A stretch of DNA of 64,000 bases, taken from positions 459,400 to 523,399 of the forward strand of contig NW_003314373.1 of assembly GCF_000143415.4 (NCBI RefSeq), written 5' to 3'. Origin of the DNA: Selaginella moellendorffii. Its lineage: Eukaryota; Streptophyta; Lycopodiopsida; Selaginellales; Selaginellaceae. A program made the position numbers and the translations under genes. The notes under the pieces were generated by a model that worked only from the letters and a program-made list of their open reading frames with translations, was not told where the DNA came from and did no database searches. Each line of letters starts with the position of its first letter. Positions within the stretch are counted from its first letter, which is position 1. This document shows positions 33,070-46,399 of this stretch, piece after piece.

Positions 33070-36000
33070 CAATATAAAACCTTTTTATAGATAGTGTTAA
33101 TTGTAAAAACAGAAGGATTTTGAGGAAGGAGGTGGCTTTGGCATGTGGTGTTTTGAATTTTAATTCCAAGTCCATGTGGTGATGTGCATTTTGATAAAGC
33201 CACATAAAGTTGCCCATGAGTGAAAACTGAGTGGGGCAAGTAAACTTTAACTCGGTCAAATGTCTGTCCTTGGCATTTGGAAATTGTTAAGCAGTAACCC
33301 AAGCAAATTAGAAATTGTTGTTTGGACATTTTGTATTTGATAGTATTAGTGTGATATGTGGGATAAAAACTCGTGTCCCTTTAAATTGCCCCATCACAAT
33401 TTCACAACCTAAAACATTTGGTAGTGCATTTTTCAGGATGAGATGTGTGCCGTTGCATAGTCCTATTGATGGAAACATATTTCTTAGATAAAAATAACAC
33501 CTTGTTTGAGAGAGAGTTTATGTGGTGGGAGACTAGAAGGTGTGATAGAATTTAAAAATTCTGTCGGAAAATTTTCAGGATGTTCAATGTCAACAAAATC
33601 AATGCTTTTGTAGATGTATGTATCACCTTGTAATCTAGAGACAATAGTGTTGTTGATTGCAAATGTATCATCATTAAGTGGGGTAAGTATGACTCAATTG
33701 GCTGCAATATAACGGTTTGAAATATGAAGTACTGAAGGGTAGACAAAATCAATAATTGATGAATAAATTAGTTGTGTATGAGGTAATAAAATGGAGTTAG
33801 AAGGTAAAGATGGTAAATTTTTAAAATTTTTATTATTTCCAACTTTGAGAAGCCATTCAGACCATGATTTATCACTTTTAGCAAGCCGTATATTTGTTTT
33901 CAAAGATAATTTTCTAAATAATCTCCATAATTTATTCATTCTTACAGAACTTAAAACAATTTATGCCCTATGTTCATATGGAATGATTGGAAGTGTTTGT
34001 TTAAAGTCCTCGTTAGTGACAACAATTATGCCACCAAAAGGTAATGATGTATTTTTTAGGTCTCGCAACACTCAATCAATAGTAGTGAATGCATGAGTGT
34101 GAACCATACTTATTTCATCCCATAACAATATGTTAGTAGTTTTGATTTTTATACTTACTTCACTATTAGCAGTTATAGCGAAAGTTAATGTTTCATTTAT
34201 TGGAACAAAAAGTTTAAAAGTAATATGTGAAGTTCGGCCATTATAAAGTAAAGTACTTGCAATTCCTATCCAAACCATGCTAACAACATTTTTTTTTTCA
34301 GTTGTAAAATATTTATAAGAGTAAAACATGAAATGTTTTACCAGTACCACCAGGGCAAATGTATCGATTATGCTCAGTTGGGTGATCAATAACATTAAGA
34401 ATATCATTAAAAATATTTAACTGTTCTTGATTAAATCGAGGAATATTTTGTTCAACATTTTGATATATTTGTGTTGAGTTGACAATATTTTCATCATCAA
34501 GATTTTGAGATGGCAAAGGTAGATGATAGTTTCGATTAGTTTTGCCATGCATTTCATTTTAATTATTATATCATGTAAAGCATGTTTATAATGAAAAATT
34601 GGATTTGTTTGCATGAAATCCTTAGAGAGGAAGTTTTTAAATTTATCCCATAAGAAGTAAAGATCTTTTGGAGTGCAAAAGATACAAAGTAATACAAATA
34701 ATTGTCTTAATTGTTATAGCATTTTAAAAAAGCAAGCATCTTCTAAACATTTTTCCCATTTAGTATCATCAATTATAAACCCCATTGCATCTGCAACTTG
34801 TTGAAATGTGTCATAATAAATATTGTTAACTGTCTTGAGATCTTTAAAAGACATAGCACCTTTTTTATGGAGTAAAATAAAACATAAATGATATAATTCA
34901 ACATTAGATGGCGACATAGAATACATTCGGGGAATGACATTTCTTGTATGTCGAATTTTCCAGTTATGAGTATGAGGGTTAAATGTATAATATAAAGGGA
35001 TTTCAGGATATGTATATTGTCTAGCATTTGGGTCATTTATATTTAATTCAAACCATTTTGTTAACATCGTACTATTTTGAGTAGCTCTTTGAAGTGCTAT
35101 TTGTTCAGAATCTTCTATAAAATAGATGTTTTGAAAATTTGGAAGATGGATAGGAAGAAGGATTATAGGGGTCAAACGACCATGCATTTTAAATTTAAAA
35201 AGTCTCCATATTGCCTCTAGAGTAGATACATAACGTGTATTTAAAAATGTTGAGATTTCATCAATTTAAAATATTATCAGGTTGTTGCGTTGTTGAATGG
35301 ATTTCAATTGTAGCATAATTATAATCTTTATAAACATATTGAAATAAATATTTAATACTTTTTATAGTAGCACAAGTTTCAATATTAATATGAGCATTAT
35401 ATTTTTTACAAAGGTATTTATTATAAGGCACTACCCAATGATTATCAATATAACACCCATTTTTTAGAAATGTACGGCCATTATTAGGTCTATAATAATC
35501 TGAATATCCATCAACACTAAAAGTAGTTTCATAATTAAATTTTTTTGGATAACCTTTTGAGCAAGTGCCATTTTCCATGCAAAGACTATTAGGGTAAAGA
35601 CGCTCACATGGACTATATATCATATGAGATGTAATTATTTTAGAAATTTCAAGTTCATTTTGAGGATCAAACAATTGTGCCGTTATGTATTGGTTAATAG
35701 CATAACGGTCTTTAATCTTGTTTTCATGAGATAAAATGTGGAAGGCCTCTTTTTTGAAATTCAATTACATATATAAAAGCAATACAATTTCCAAAAATAT
35801 GTTTTTTAGTAATATCATTCAAAAATTCTTTAAGTTTGATATAAAATACTCTAGAAACCAAGTCTGGACGATCCTTAGGGCTTTCATTTGGATGTAAGTT
35901 CTTAGAAATTTCTGGCCATTTGGGATTACATGTAAAAGTAATGAAAAGATCTGGCTTTGAAAAATGAGTAACTATAGCCATTGCATCTTGATAATTTTAT

Positions 36001-36443
36001 TGCATTGCTCTAGGGCCACCCCCAAAACTTGAAGGTAAAATAACAATTTTGCTTGGATTTATATTTTCATTAGTAACACGGTTTGCAACATAATCCATAA
36101 AACTAGTATACATTTCAACTCGCAATTGTTTCTGATGAGTGCGATAGTAATTCAAATTATTGCTTTCAACTTTTATATAAGCATCGACAATATATTGTTA
36201 TGTGAGTTTTCCTACATGTAAAATTTGATCAAAACCAAAGTGTATTGTGTCTCTTATAGATAAGCGGTATGCATAATATTGGAGTAATGTAATTCGACGT
36301 CTGGAATTAAAAATATTTTTGTGCCAACTTCTGTCACCAAAAGGAAATATTAATGGGTAAACCATTGGATCACAATTATAATCAAGTGTTGAGATACATT
36401 TAGAATTGCTTACAGTTGGATATATACAAATTTCATGACTATG
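33070..36443 (-). pseudogene. Helitron RepHel protein, Rep C-terminal part and PIF1-type helicase (broken)
   Basis: Reading down the minus strand: CDPMVYPLIFPFGDRSWHKN-like text (about 36390), then FGGGPRAMQ, and KPDLFITFTCNPKWPEISKN (Helitron-like N domain, about 35950). FQKRGLPHF follows, where the second HUH histidine region is damaged by a frame break. Next come LYPNSLCMENGTCSKGYPK, YNKYLCKKYNAHINIE, a Walker A as YICPGGTGKTFHVLL (about 34345), LLWDEISMV (Walker B-like, about 34110), and the helicase end SKCQGQTFDRVKVYLP ... HGQLYVALSKC (about 33200). At least seven stops or frameshifts make it non-functional. Confidence 0.85.
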
Positions 36444-37579
36444 TGTCGCGCATGTGACTTTGGGTATCGAAAATTACCTGTCGACCAGTCCTTACGGACA
36501 CTCTTACCTTACTGCCACGATGGCAGGAGGTCGGTATTGCTGGTTCCTTTTATCAGCCCCTCTTGTTCAAGTGTTAGTTTACTGGGCTTAGCACCTGTAC
36601 TTAACTAGATGGACATAAGGTAGGAACTCCTATGTGTTTCTAGCTGAGCATACTCGGCCTGGGTCTTAGTTCTCTTTTGCTCTGTCTTGCACTGGCTTGA
36701 CAAGAACCCTCGTGTATTGAGATTGGTCCCTCAATATTGCCGGATGATAGCTTACCGTGTCTGCCAAACACCCTCACTATCATGCCCTTTGTGTTAGTCT
36801 CAATTCGGTCCCAAATGCTATTTATGGAAAGTGTCCAGATTTACTTATTTGGCATATCTACGGAATGTAGAGATTGTCTTGAACACAATTGTGTTCGTCC
36901 CGTGTCCAAATTTGCAATCTAAGGACATTCCATATTTAGTAAGTTTCAAATTTGTCCCAAAGACTAACTCCTGATACTAAGGGAGGCTTGGGGTGAAAGC
37001 CCAAAGCGTGTGTTCCTCAAGGGGGGGGGGCTGTAGGGGGTTCCAAATGTCCAAATGTATAGTAGGGATAGTGGGTAGGTCGGGCATGGCCGACCAACTT
37101 GAGGCATAGTCTAGCTCCCGCTTGCGTGCTTGTCCTTGTTCTGCGTCCGGCTTGGGTCTAAGCCCAAGTTCCATTCCATGCTAGTTGGTGGAATACCCAT
37201 ATCCTCACGTTAGGCCACCGGTATGCCGAAATAGCGCCAGACTCCATTTGGCTCCGTTTTGCGTGCTGGTCCTGGCATTGGGATGCTGGTTGCTCCAGGA
37301 CTGTTCCAAGTCGCTCTGGGCTCCTGTCCCTTCACTCCTTGGGCTTTATGCTCGGGAGTTGCTCCGTGGTTCGGTTCCGACACTCCTTGGCTCCATGCTT
37401 GGGAGTTTGGCACCGTTCTATCGTTCAGTGGCCCAAGGCCCTGAACCTCGGGTTCCTATGGACACGTGGCATGGACACGTGGTATGTGACATGTGGCATC
37501 TGTCACATGGCACAAAGAGGGTTTAGGTTCCGCAAGGTAAATCACCATAGGATAAAGGGTCAAAACCACGTGCACTACA
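36444..37579 (+). repeat. Left LTR of the family 3 element
   Basis: 1136 bp. It has the shared GGTGAAAGCCCAAAGC box (about 36990) and TATAGTAGGGATAGTGGG (about 37058), but no hexamer array. Several ACACGTGG/CACGTGGCA G-box repeats lie near 37460-37510. Confidence 0.9.
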
Positions 37580-39735
37580 TTTGGCATTAGAGGATGAGTC
37601 TCAACGAGTACTATTCAATGAGATTGGGCAACTAGTCTCGTTGCATACACAGAGATGAAAACGATGATCCGAGTGGGTACACGTTTGGTGTAAGGGGTTC
37701 ACATTCGTTCCTTGGGTATGGTTTTGGTTACCTTTTATACCTAATAATGTGAGCTTGCTCTTGGGCTCATAGGATGGATTTGAGATGCTCCGTTAGCACG
37801 AGTTTATGCTTGGGCTCGTGAGTGAGGCACATTAGCAACTCAAGGTTATACTTTGAGTTGGCAGGATTAATGTTAGCCTATCGGTGGTTCCATGAGTTGT
37901 TCCAGTGGTTCTATGAGTTGTTCCATGTACCGTGGGTGAAAGCAAACCTCCTTGAGTTTGCTATGAATGGCAAATAGGCTAGTCCGTAGCTATTTAGCAC
38001 GGCACTAATAGATCTTTCCTAGGCATGATTACAAGTGAATCAACCAAGATTGTAGGGAAGTCTATTGGTTCAAGTAATCATTGTCGTGCTCTCTCATAAA
38101 CTTTTCTTGGATTGGACTGAAAGCAGTGCGAAAGCAAGCTTGAGGTTTAGTCAAAGATGAGACCGAAAAGAGAGTCGTCGGGGACGAAGGATCAAACACG
38201 TAAATCATTTTCTTTTTTTGAGGAAATGATTCGTAATGAGGTGTTAACTCATTGCTCGTGTTCACATTATGCAATCAAGAGTCATTACCTTAATGCATCT
38301 TGGAGATGATAATCTTACAAATGGTGAGTTATGGGATGGATAGCAGTGAAGCGCTATACCATTTTGTCTAGGCTTGCTATTGGAAGATTTGGGTTGCAAT
38401 GCTCAATTCTTTTCCAGGGAACCTTGCTATTGCTCCTTGAGTAGCTTGGTGTTGGGTTAAGTTTTGAGTTTGGTCGAAAAGCGAGTAGCATGAGCTTGTC
38501 CGTGTTGTGAACAAAAATTGGTGGTGTTCAGTGTTGTAAATCTCTATTGGTGGAGTGTGGCATTTATGTTGCATTTTGTCGAATTGAGTTGGCACTTGAT
38601 GCTCACATAAACCTTTGAAGTAATGACATGGGTGTTGCTCATGGTGTTGCTTAATTGATGATCAAATCATTGTAATTTTGTATCATATCCATGTGATAAT
38701 GAGCAATGTGTTTACGAAGTTGCTTGGTTAAATGATGATCAACCCCAAAGTGGTTGATGGTGAAGCTAATCTACTTGCACGGAGTAGCATTGTAGTAGCT
38801 TTGATTGGATTCTCGATAGTGGTCCATTATGCTAAGCTTAAGTTGGTTCCTTAGTTCCTTGAGTTTGCCCATTGAGGTGTTGGAAAGGGTTCTAGCATCC
38901 ATTTGCTATAGCTCATTAGTTGATCCGTTAACACTTGGAATAGATTGTTGGATAGAGAAGGTGTAAGGTTGAGGCAATGACATTACTAACACTTGTGTTA
39001 GTGGAAGTGGCATTGTTATTTTAAGTGATGAGGAAGTTTCCTTAAAGCTTGATTTTCCATGTCATTTTTCTTATTAGTGTTTTAGTTTCACATTAGATCT
39101 TGAAGGTGGTTGAAAAAAAGTGTTGGTGCAATGTGGATATCTGAAGATGTGGTCTTCGTGATCAAGCATTGGATATTCCATTTGCATTTTTACGGATATC
39201 GGTGTTGGATGACAAAAGAATGGGCAAAAAGATGTTCAAGGCTTAAGCATACTATGGGTCATGAGAATTTATGTTGAGGTGAACCTATGTGAAGTTGTTA
39301 GTAGGAGGAAGTTGGTTGAGTTTTGAAAGTTTGTATTCCTAGACTAGGAGTCATTCTTTCTCTGGGATGGAAAGATTTTCCACAAATTTTCTTAGACTTT
39401 TCCAATGGCTGATTTGTTATCACTTTGCTCGAAAACCATTCCGTTTTCGAAAGCTAATACAAACTAGTGAAGGGGTTGGAGTTGACTTCGGTTAGCTTAG
39501 ACCTTAATATGTAGTTTGTATGATGCAGACCGAAAGGGATGCTAACTTTTGGGGCTAAGGCAATTGAGTTGAATAGAGTCTGGAGTTGGTGTAAAAAAGT
39601 GGCCATTGCACTTTTCTAAGAAGGGTGACCCTTGTGCCTTTCTTTTGTAGCGTTATGCTTGGTGGCAAGTTGCACCTTGCAGTTTGTTAGACTCTATGAG
39701 AGTAGTGAGCTCTCATTGATCTTGACTTGGACTTG
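37580..39735 (+). mobile_element. Family 3 element interior, left part
   Basis: No coding similarity is seen. It is GT-rich with scattered short frames, and continues at 41400 after the solo LTR. Confidence 0.6.
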
Positions 39736-40259
39736 TGTGAGACACAAAATCCCTAGGCCCCAAAGTGGAGCCAGAAGGGCGCCACATGGTAGTGGCCGAA
39801 GTGAGAGCCAAATGAGTGTAACGCGTTTGGACCAAAAGCTCCGACTTGAAAAGTCAAGAGCGGGAGTGGAACTCCCAACGAAGTGCTCGAGGAACAAGCA
39901 CGAAGCGAGCAAAAGGCGAGGCTCCAAAAAGGGACCCAAAAGGACCAACACATGACACGTGGGAGTGTCCGAGATGGACCCGAGTTGGAGTCCAAAGTGG
40001 AGTCCGAGATGGACCCGAGTTGGAGTCCGAAGTGGAGTCTAAGATGGACCCGAGTTGGAGTCCGAAGTGGAGTCCGAGATGGACCCGAGATGGAGTCCGA
40101 GGTGGACCCGAGATGGACCCGAAATGGAGTCCGAGATGGAGTCCGAGATGGACCCGAGATGGAGTCCGAGATGGAGTCTGAGATGGAGTCCGAGATGGAG
40201 TCCGAGATGGAGTCCGAGATGGAGTCTGAAGTCGAGACCGAGACCGGGACCGAGACCGG

Positions 40260-40301
<42 letters not shown>

Positions 40302-41399
40302 GATCGGGACCGAGGCCGAGGCCGAGACCGAGCCCGAGCCCGAGTCCGAGTCCGAATCCGAGTCCGAGTCTGAGTCCGAGTCCGAGTCCGAGTCCAGAGC
40401 CTGAGAGGGTGAAAGCCCAAAGCGTTCGTCTCCCAGACCCTGGGGGGTTTGGTGAGCTCCAAAAGTATAGTAGGGGGAGGACTGCAGTGGAGCCAGTTTG
40501 GCCAGGAAAGGCCAGTTTGGCCCAGGAAGGCCGGACCCAGTGTTGGGTGATGAGCTGCCCACTGGGAAGTCCAAGACTAGAGTGAACACGGACCGACAAG
40601 CGGGGTAGCTTGGTGAAGTGTTCAAGAACCGGCTCTAGTTCCCCCGGGAGATCGACTGGCCGATGCTCCCAGTCCAAGTGTGGGTGGCACTACCTACTTG
40701 GATACCTGGTGTGGCTCAACGGAACCCGCTCTAAGCCCATGGCTAGAGCACCCAAGGGCAGAAGGCGAGGAGAGTACCCAGGTGGCTCGCGTAAGGCCAC
40801 GGTGTTCCGAAATGTTGTCCCAAAGGCCCAGACTGTGGAAAGGAAGAGGAGCAGTCCTCTGGGGTAGTGACCAAGGACACAGTCATGTGGTGAGGAAGTC
40901 CCAGAGGACCGTGGGACTTAGTGGTCGGGCTTGTGGGTCTCGATCCAGTGGCAGTGTTGGCAAACACTTCCAGGGGCAGAAAGGGACTTAGTGGGGACTG
41001 ACAGAGGGATATTGGGGAAGGCTATTCCCCTTGTCGGTGGGCATCCTAAGGATGCTAAGGAGTGGATCTGAGATGACCACTCACGGATGGTTTGCCTAGT
41101 CTTGGAGAGCCAAGACGGTGATGCAAGTGGTATTGGACTACCAGTGTGGCAAAGGTGATTGGGCATGGCCTTAGCGTAACGGGCTGCTATGTCGGTGGTA
41201 CCTTTGAGTGTCGGTCATGGGATCGGACACGTGGAGCACTTGGACCAAGTGCAAATGTTGAGTGGCATGGATGCTATTCTCGGGGCTAGCAAGTCCCAAG
41301 TCCTGGATTGGACTTATGGAGGTTGTGAATGAGACTCCTCCAAGTGGTCAGAGGTGTGGTTAAGTGACTAAAGTAGAATGGAAAATTTAGTCTCTTACA
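39736..41399 (+). mobile_element. Solo LTR of LARD family 1
   Basis: 1664 bp, TGTGAGACAC ... TCTTACA, closely matching 5414-7186 and 11287-13050. It is flanked by a perfect target duplication ACTTG at 39731-39735 and 41400-41404. The hexamer array lies at 39966-40405 and the shared box at about 40408. Its palindrome here reads CCCAGACCCTGGG. Confidence 0.92.
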
Positions 41400-44240
41400 A
41401 CTTGGTGGCTCTGCAACTTGGCTGAGGATAGTGATGTCCAACTTAGTTGTTTGTAGTTGAGATGTTGGTACCTATACTATAGCTTTGTTTAAGTGGAGGT
41501 TGTGTACCGATATGAGTCCATCTCGTAGTCTTCACTTTAGTTTCGACTAAGTGTTGATTACGCATAGTTAGCCTCTTCAAGGCATGCTCAGAGCCGTTGG
41601 CTAAATGTATTGGTGAGCTTATTGTGGTTGAGTTGGATTTGAGTGGTCATTTGGTTTGTGCTTGTCTATGAACTTTTATCTCATACCGGAGGTAACACGT
41701 TTATGTTGGACAAGTGTATGACTCGATGACGTGAGTTTAGTGTTTGGGTCTCGTGAAAGCAAGTTGAAAAAGTGATGGTTAGTTGCTTTGCAACTAATGA
41801 TTGCTTGTAGACTTTGTCAAGGACTGTTGACACTTTCTTCGCTCGATGATAATTTAGCAGTGATAGGCTTGCTTTACCGAATGGTGTTGCGGAGGAACGT
41901 GTCGTTAAACTTCCATGGGTATTCCATGTTGGCATGTCGACTCTACCTCTGTTGATATCATTTGGTTGCGTTTAGTTCATAGTGTTGGATTTCATGGAGT
42001 CTTGGACGTGGTGATTCATTCCTTGAGGAAGTGTTATCTGTACCTGAGTATTGTTGAGAGATTGGTCTCGGATACTAAGTAAAGTATCTCCGACTTTGGT
42101 TAGCTTGGTTGCTAGAAAGTTTTGAGTGGTGATTCACTCTTGCTTTCTACTAGCTTTGTTCTGTTGTTGATGGCATTGAAGTGATGCCTTATCGTTGACA
42201 TTATTGAGGTTGAGATTTTAGTGAAATGGGATGTCTCTCCACAAGATTGATATCGAGTTTCATTAGTTTTGATGGAAATAGTGTTCATGATTTGGCTATG
42301 ACTTTGTGTTATTGGCATTCGTGCATTTGCTAGTTAGCAACTGTCATGATGTTCACATGAACTGAGTGGCAAGTTTGAGTTAGTTGTGTTCTAGATGAGA
42401 TTGTTTAGTAAGGGTTAAGCTTTGGCTTTTCCTTGAAAAGTGGTTCAGTCAAGGACTATGCTAACTCTACAAGTGGAAGAGTTAGTGATTGATATTGGAA
42501 TATTTGAATCCTTATGGGATTTTAGTTGAAATATATTGATCATTGATAATTCTTCTTGTGTTTGTTATGAAGTGAGTTACGTCTTGCTATAGATGGATTC
42601 ATGGAGGATCGTTTGGTGATCACTTGTTGAGCATAGCTTCGTTGTGCTTAGCTTTTGGATTGATGCAGATATGCTCTTCATTAGCTTTGGCATTATGAAG
42701 TTTAGCTTATGGATGTGTTGAGGAAGATATTGTGGATTGCACTATGATTTCTTCAATAACATTGAAGTTAGTTCATGCAAAACTTGTGATCATTATTAGG
42801 CAAGACTTGGCTATAAGTTTCTTCGAGCTTTTGGTTCCTTGAGGTTTTATGCTTGTGGTCCATTTGTTAGAAGTTGTTGGGGAAAGCATTTTTGTCTCAT
42901 TAGCTTCGATGTTGAAGTTGGCTTTTGCATTTAGCAATCATTGGTTATAATTGACTATCATTTAGAATAGTTCATTGTCATTGTCAAAGGTTTTACTTGA
43001 TTATTATTGGTATAGAATGATTTACCGTTCTTCGGGATGGTAAATTGTTTCTTCGACAATGATAATGCATCTCCTTATTGATAAAATGATTGATGATCTT
43101 TCATGGTGGTTATTTGTTCTCTTTGATGGCTTATGGCTTTTCGCAATATCACATGTTCTTTGTGATTTGCTCTGGATTGGTCTTTTGGGTTTGAGACATC
43201 AGTAGGATATTACTAACACTTGCTTAGGCAACTTGAGTTCCTTTGTATTGTTGGCTGGGATCTATTCAGATTGGCTTTTGTGATAGTTGGCAGGAATGAA
43301 TGTTGTTGGTCTTACCACATTTATTCTCTTCTGTTGATTGTTGCTCGAGTTAGTTTTGATAGATTTGGATGTTATTTCCTTTGGGTGATACATTCGCGAG
43401 CATTGTGCTTGTTAGTCAATGATACTTTGTGTTCTTTGAGTTCTCTCTAGTAAGTTGTTAACTTACTGTCTACTATCTTCGGTAGTTAAGTTTCATCATT
43501 GAGTTTCCTTGATGATATACTAGCTATGGATGGTCATTCCTGTGTTTGCCAAATTATGATGATCTTGGTGGTTCCTGCACTATTATACTGATTTATCAAA
43601 TGATAACTTTCTTGGAATACTTTTGTGTTCTAATCTAAGATATATTCACTGATAGTTAAGTCTCTAAGATATCATTGTTTATGACTTTGATATTGTCCAT
43701 CTATTGATCTTTGAGTTTGGGCCAATATAGGCAGACTGGCTTCGGCACTTCGTGTGCATGGTGAAATCTCTAGTCATGGGGTAGCTACTATCGACTGGTC
43801 ACATAACCCGCCTCTCTGTCGATGTTCCTTATTCCGTTAAAAGGGCGTGACCGTGTAAACAACTCTAACTGCCTGTTTACAGTAGTCTATCTAAACCTTA
43901 CCGACGGGTTTGGTTTCTTTGCTCATGAGGGTTGGGGCCTCTGGCTTCTCTCTCTATGTCTCTGCGGGCAGGGCATATCACACTTTTGTAAGCTGGGTGA
44001 CTCCCAGAGCACCAAGGGTGGCTGACTCCGTTAGTCATTTCTTTGTCGGCGACGGCCGGAAGGTGTCTGAGTTGGTAGCGCATCCGCGTTAGACAAAGAG
44101 GTTACCCCTAACTCATTTAAGTTGGTGCATTTCTCACATAGTGTGAGTACTGTGAACTTTTTCTTGAGTTGTTTCCTTGGCGGTATTCTAGAGTTGAGTA
44201 TGCATCGACGAGGACGTCGATCTTCCCTAGGGGGGGAGAG
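41400..44240 (+). mobile_element. Family 3 element interior, right part
   Basis: Non-coding as far as can be seen. It ends with GTTGGTAGCGC-type tRNA D-arm-like text near 44070 and a polypurine tract at about 44229-44240. Confidence 0.6.
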
Positions 44241-45374
44241 TGTCACGCATGTGACTTCGGGTATCGAAAATTACTTGTCAACCAGTCCTTGCAGACACTT
44301 TTACCTTACTGCCACGATGGCAGGAGGTCGGTATTGCTGGTTCCTTTTATCAGCCCCTCTTGTTCAAGTGTTAGTTTACTGGGCTTAGCACCTGTACTTA
44401 GCCAGATGGACATAAGGTAGGAACTCCTATGTGTTTCTAGCTGAGCATACTCGGCCTAGCTCTTAGTTCTCTTTTGCTCTGTCTTGCACTGGCTTGACAA
44501 GAACCCTCGCGTATTGAGATTGGTCCCTCAATATCGCCGGATGATAGCTTACCATGTTTGCCAAACACCCTCGCTATCATGCCCTTTGTGTTAATCTCAA
44601 TTCAGTCCCAAATGCTATTTATGGAAAGTGTCCAGATTTGCTCATTTGGCATATCTACGGAATGTAGAGATTGTCCTGAACACAATGGTGTTCGTCCCGT
44701 GTCCAAATTTGCAATCTAAGGACATTCCATATTTAGTAAGTTTCAAATTTGTCCCAAAGACTAACTCCTGATACTAAGGGAGGCTTGGGGTGAAAGCCCA
44801 AAACTTGTGTTCCTCAAGGGGAGGGGGGGGATGTGGGGGGTTCCAAATGTATAGTAGGGATAGTGGGTAGGTCGGGTATGGCCGACCAACCTAAGGCATA
44901 GTCTAGCTCCCGCTTGCGTGCCTATCCTTGTTCTGCGTCCGGCTTGGGTCTAAGCCCAAGTTCCATTCCATGCTAGTTGGTGGAGTACCCATATCCTCAC
45001 GTTAGGCCACCGGTATGCCGAAATAGCGCCAGACTCCATTTGGCTCCGTTTTGCGTGCTGGTCCTGGCATTGGGATGCTGGTTGCTCCAAGACTGTTCCA
45101 AGTCGCTCCGGGCTCCTGTCCCTTCGCTCCTTGGGCTTTATGCTCGGGAGTTGCTCCGTGGTTTGGTTCCGACACTCCTTGGCTCCATGCTTGGGAGTTT
45201 GGCACCGTTCTATCATTCAGTGGCCCAAGGCCCTGAACCTCGGGTTCCTATGGACACGTGGCATGTGACACGTGGCATCTGTCACGTGGCACAAAGAGGG
45301 TTTAGGTTCCGCTTCGTGGTGTTATCCTATGGTAAATCACCATAGGATAAAGGGTCAAAACCACATGCGCTACA
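44241..45374 (+). repeat. Right LTR of the family 3 element
   Basis: 1134 bp, nearly the same as 36444-37579 with scattered substitutions, ending CGCTACA before the target duplication CTATG. Confidence 0.9.
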
Positions 45375-46330
45375 CTATGTGGCAGTTTTCCATCATCACT
45401 AACAAACACAACAGCAACATCATTTGTCTCTGGAGCATTATAGTGTCGTGGATCAGTTTCTTTAGTTTTTAATAACATATAAATACCACGTATAGGATAA
45501 CCTGAAAGTGTAGCAGAACAAATTTTTTCTTGTTCCATTTTATACATCATTTTGAAAGCTTGAGCATATGGGTTAACATGACGAAGGAGAGCATCACAAT
45601 GTTTAAATAAGTTTATCTCACAGCTTGAATTAAAAGGGTTTTGCTTTCTGATATTTGTAGCTTCTAGAGTATCAAGCATATAAAGTTGTCCATAAGTTCG
45701 ATATTGACCTTCAGAAGGATGTGCTGAAACAATATTATGATATATTTGACCATGGATTTTAAAGCAATAAGGACCATGACCTTTTACAATATCAATATTA
45801 GAAGACATAGATACAAAAGCAAGAGCACTATTGTAGTGTTTAATATTTGTTTTAAAATTAGAGTTCTTATTTTGCTTGTAAAGTGAAAGTAAATCAAATG
45901 GTAAAGGTGAAATTGGAGGTAATATAACTTGGTTATTCTAGCAACACATTGAAGAGTTTTCATCTTTAAAATACAATGCATTAGAAAAAAGTACAAACAA
46001 ATGTTAAACTACCAATATTGTTAAAGTCATTATAAATGCTATGGCTTGCTAGTGTGGTATTCATAGGTGGGTGTGGTGGATTTAATATTGCTTGATATAT
46101 GTAATTGTCATAATTACATAGGTTCCAGATGCTTCTGAGTGTCCAACTGATTGCTATATATAATCATTATCATGATTAATATTTTGGTGTATAGAATCAT
46201 TATCATGATTATTTTGAACAACTATAGTATGTGTATCATAATCAATCATAGTTTCAGAGGCATCTAAATCTCCATTAGATTGTTTACTATGTCGTATGGT
46301 TCTCAAAAGATGGTGGAGGCAAGGCATTTT
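45375..46330 (-). pseudogene. Helitron RepHel protein, N-terminal part (broken)
   Basis: The minus strand from about 46330 reads MPCLHHLLRTIRHSKQSNGD, then VILPPISPLPFDLLSLYKQN preceded by a CC pair, YNSALAFVSMSSNIDIVKGH GPYCFKIHGQIYH, EGQYRTYGQLYMLDTLEATN and YAQAFKMMYKMEQE. It ends at DDGKLPH, where the LTR element interrupts it. The CC..K/V.LPP and GPYxFxIxGQ patterns are standard in plant Helitron transposases. Stops occur upstream of 45808. Confidence 0.8.
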
Positions 46331-46399
46331 CAGTCACTTTGATTATATTTTTGATTATATATATATTTTTTTAATTGAGTTTGTATAAAAGTTTATGCA

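Larger units (their letters stand above)
36444..45374 (+). mobile_element. LARD-like LTR element, family 3, inserted in the Helitron
   Basis: It is 8.9 kb including a nested solo LTR. The LTRs at 36444-37579 and 44241-45374 are nearly identical (TGTCGCGCATGTGAC ... CACTACA) and flanked by a perfect target duplication CTATG (36439-36443, 45375-45379). Joining across it restores the Helitron frame (GKLPHS). The purine-rich CTAGGGGGGAGAG precedes the right LTR, and TGGCATTAGAGG after the left LTR resembles a PBS with three mismatches. The interior (37580-44240) shows no gag or pol motif. Strand is set by PBS and PPT positions. Confidence 0.9.

Noticed and set aside
44050-44110. Possible tRNA gene (GAGTTGGTAGCGC resembling a D-arm)
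   Set aside because: No matching T-arm or acceptor stem could be found in the next 60 bases.
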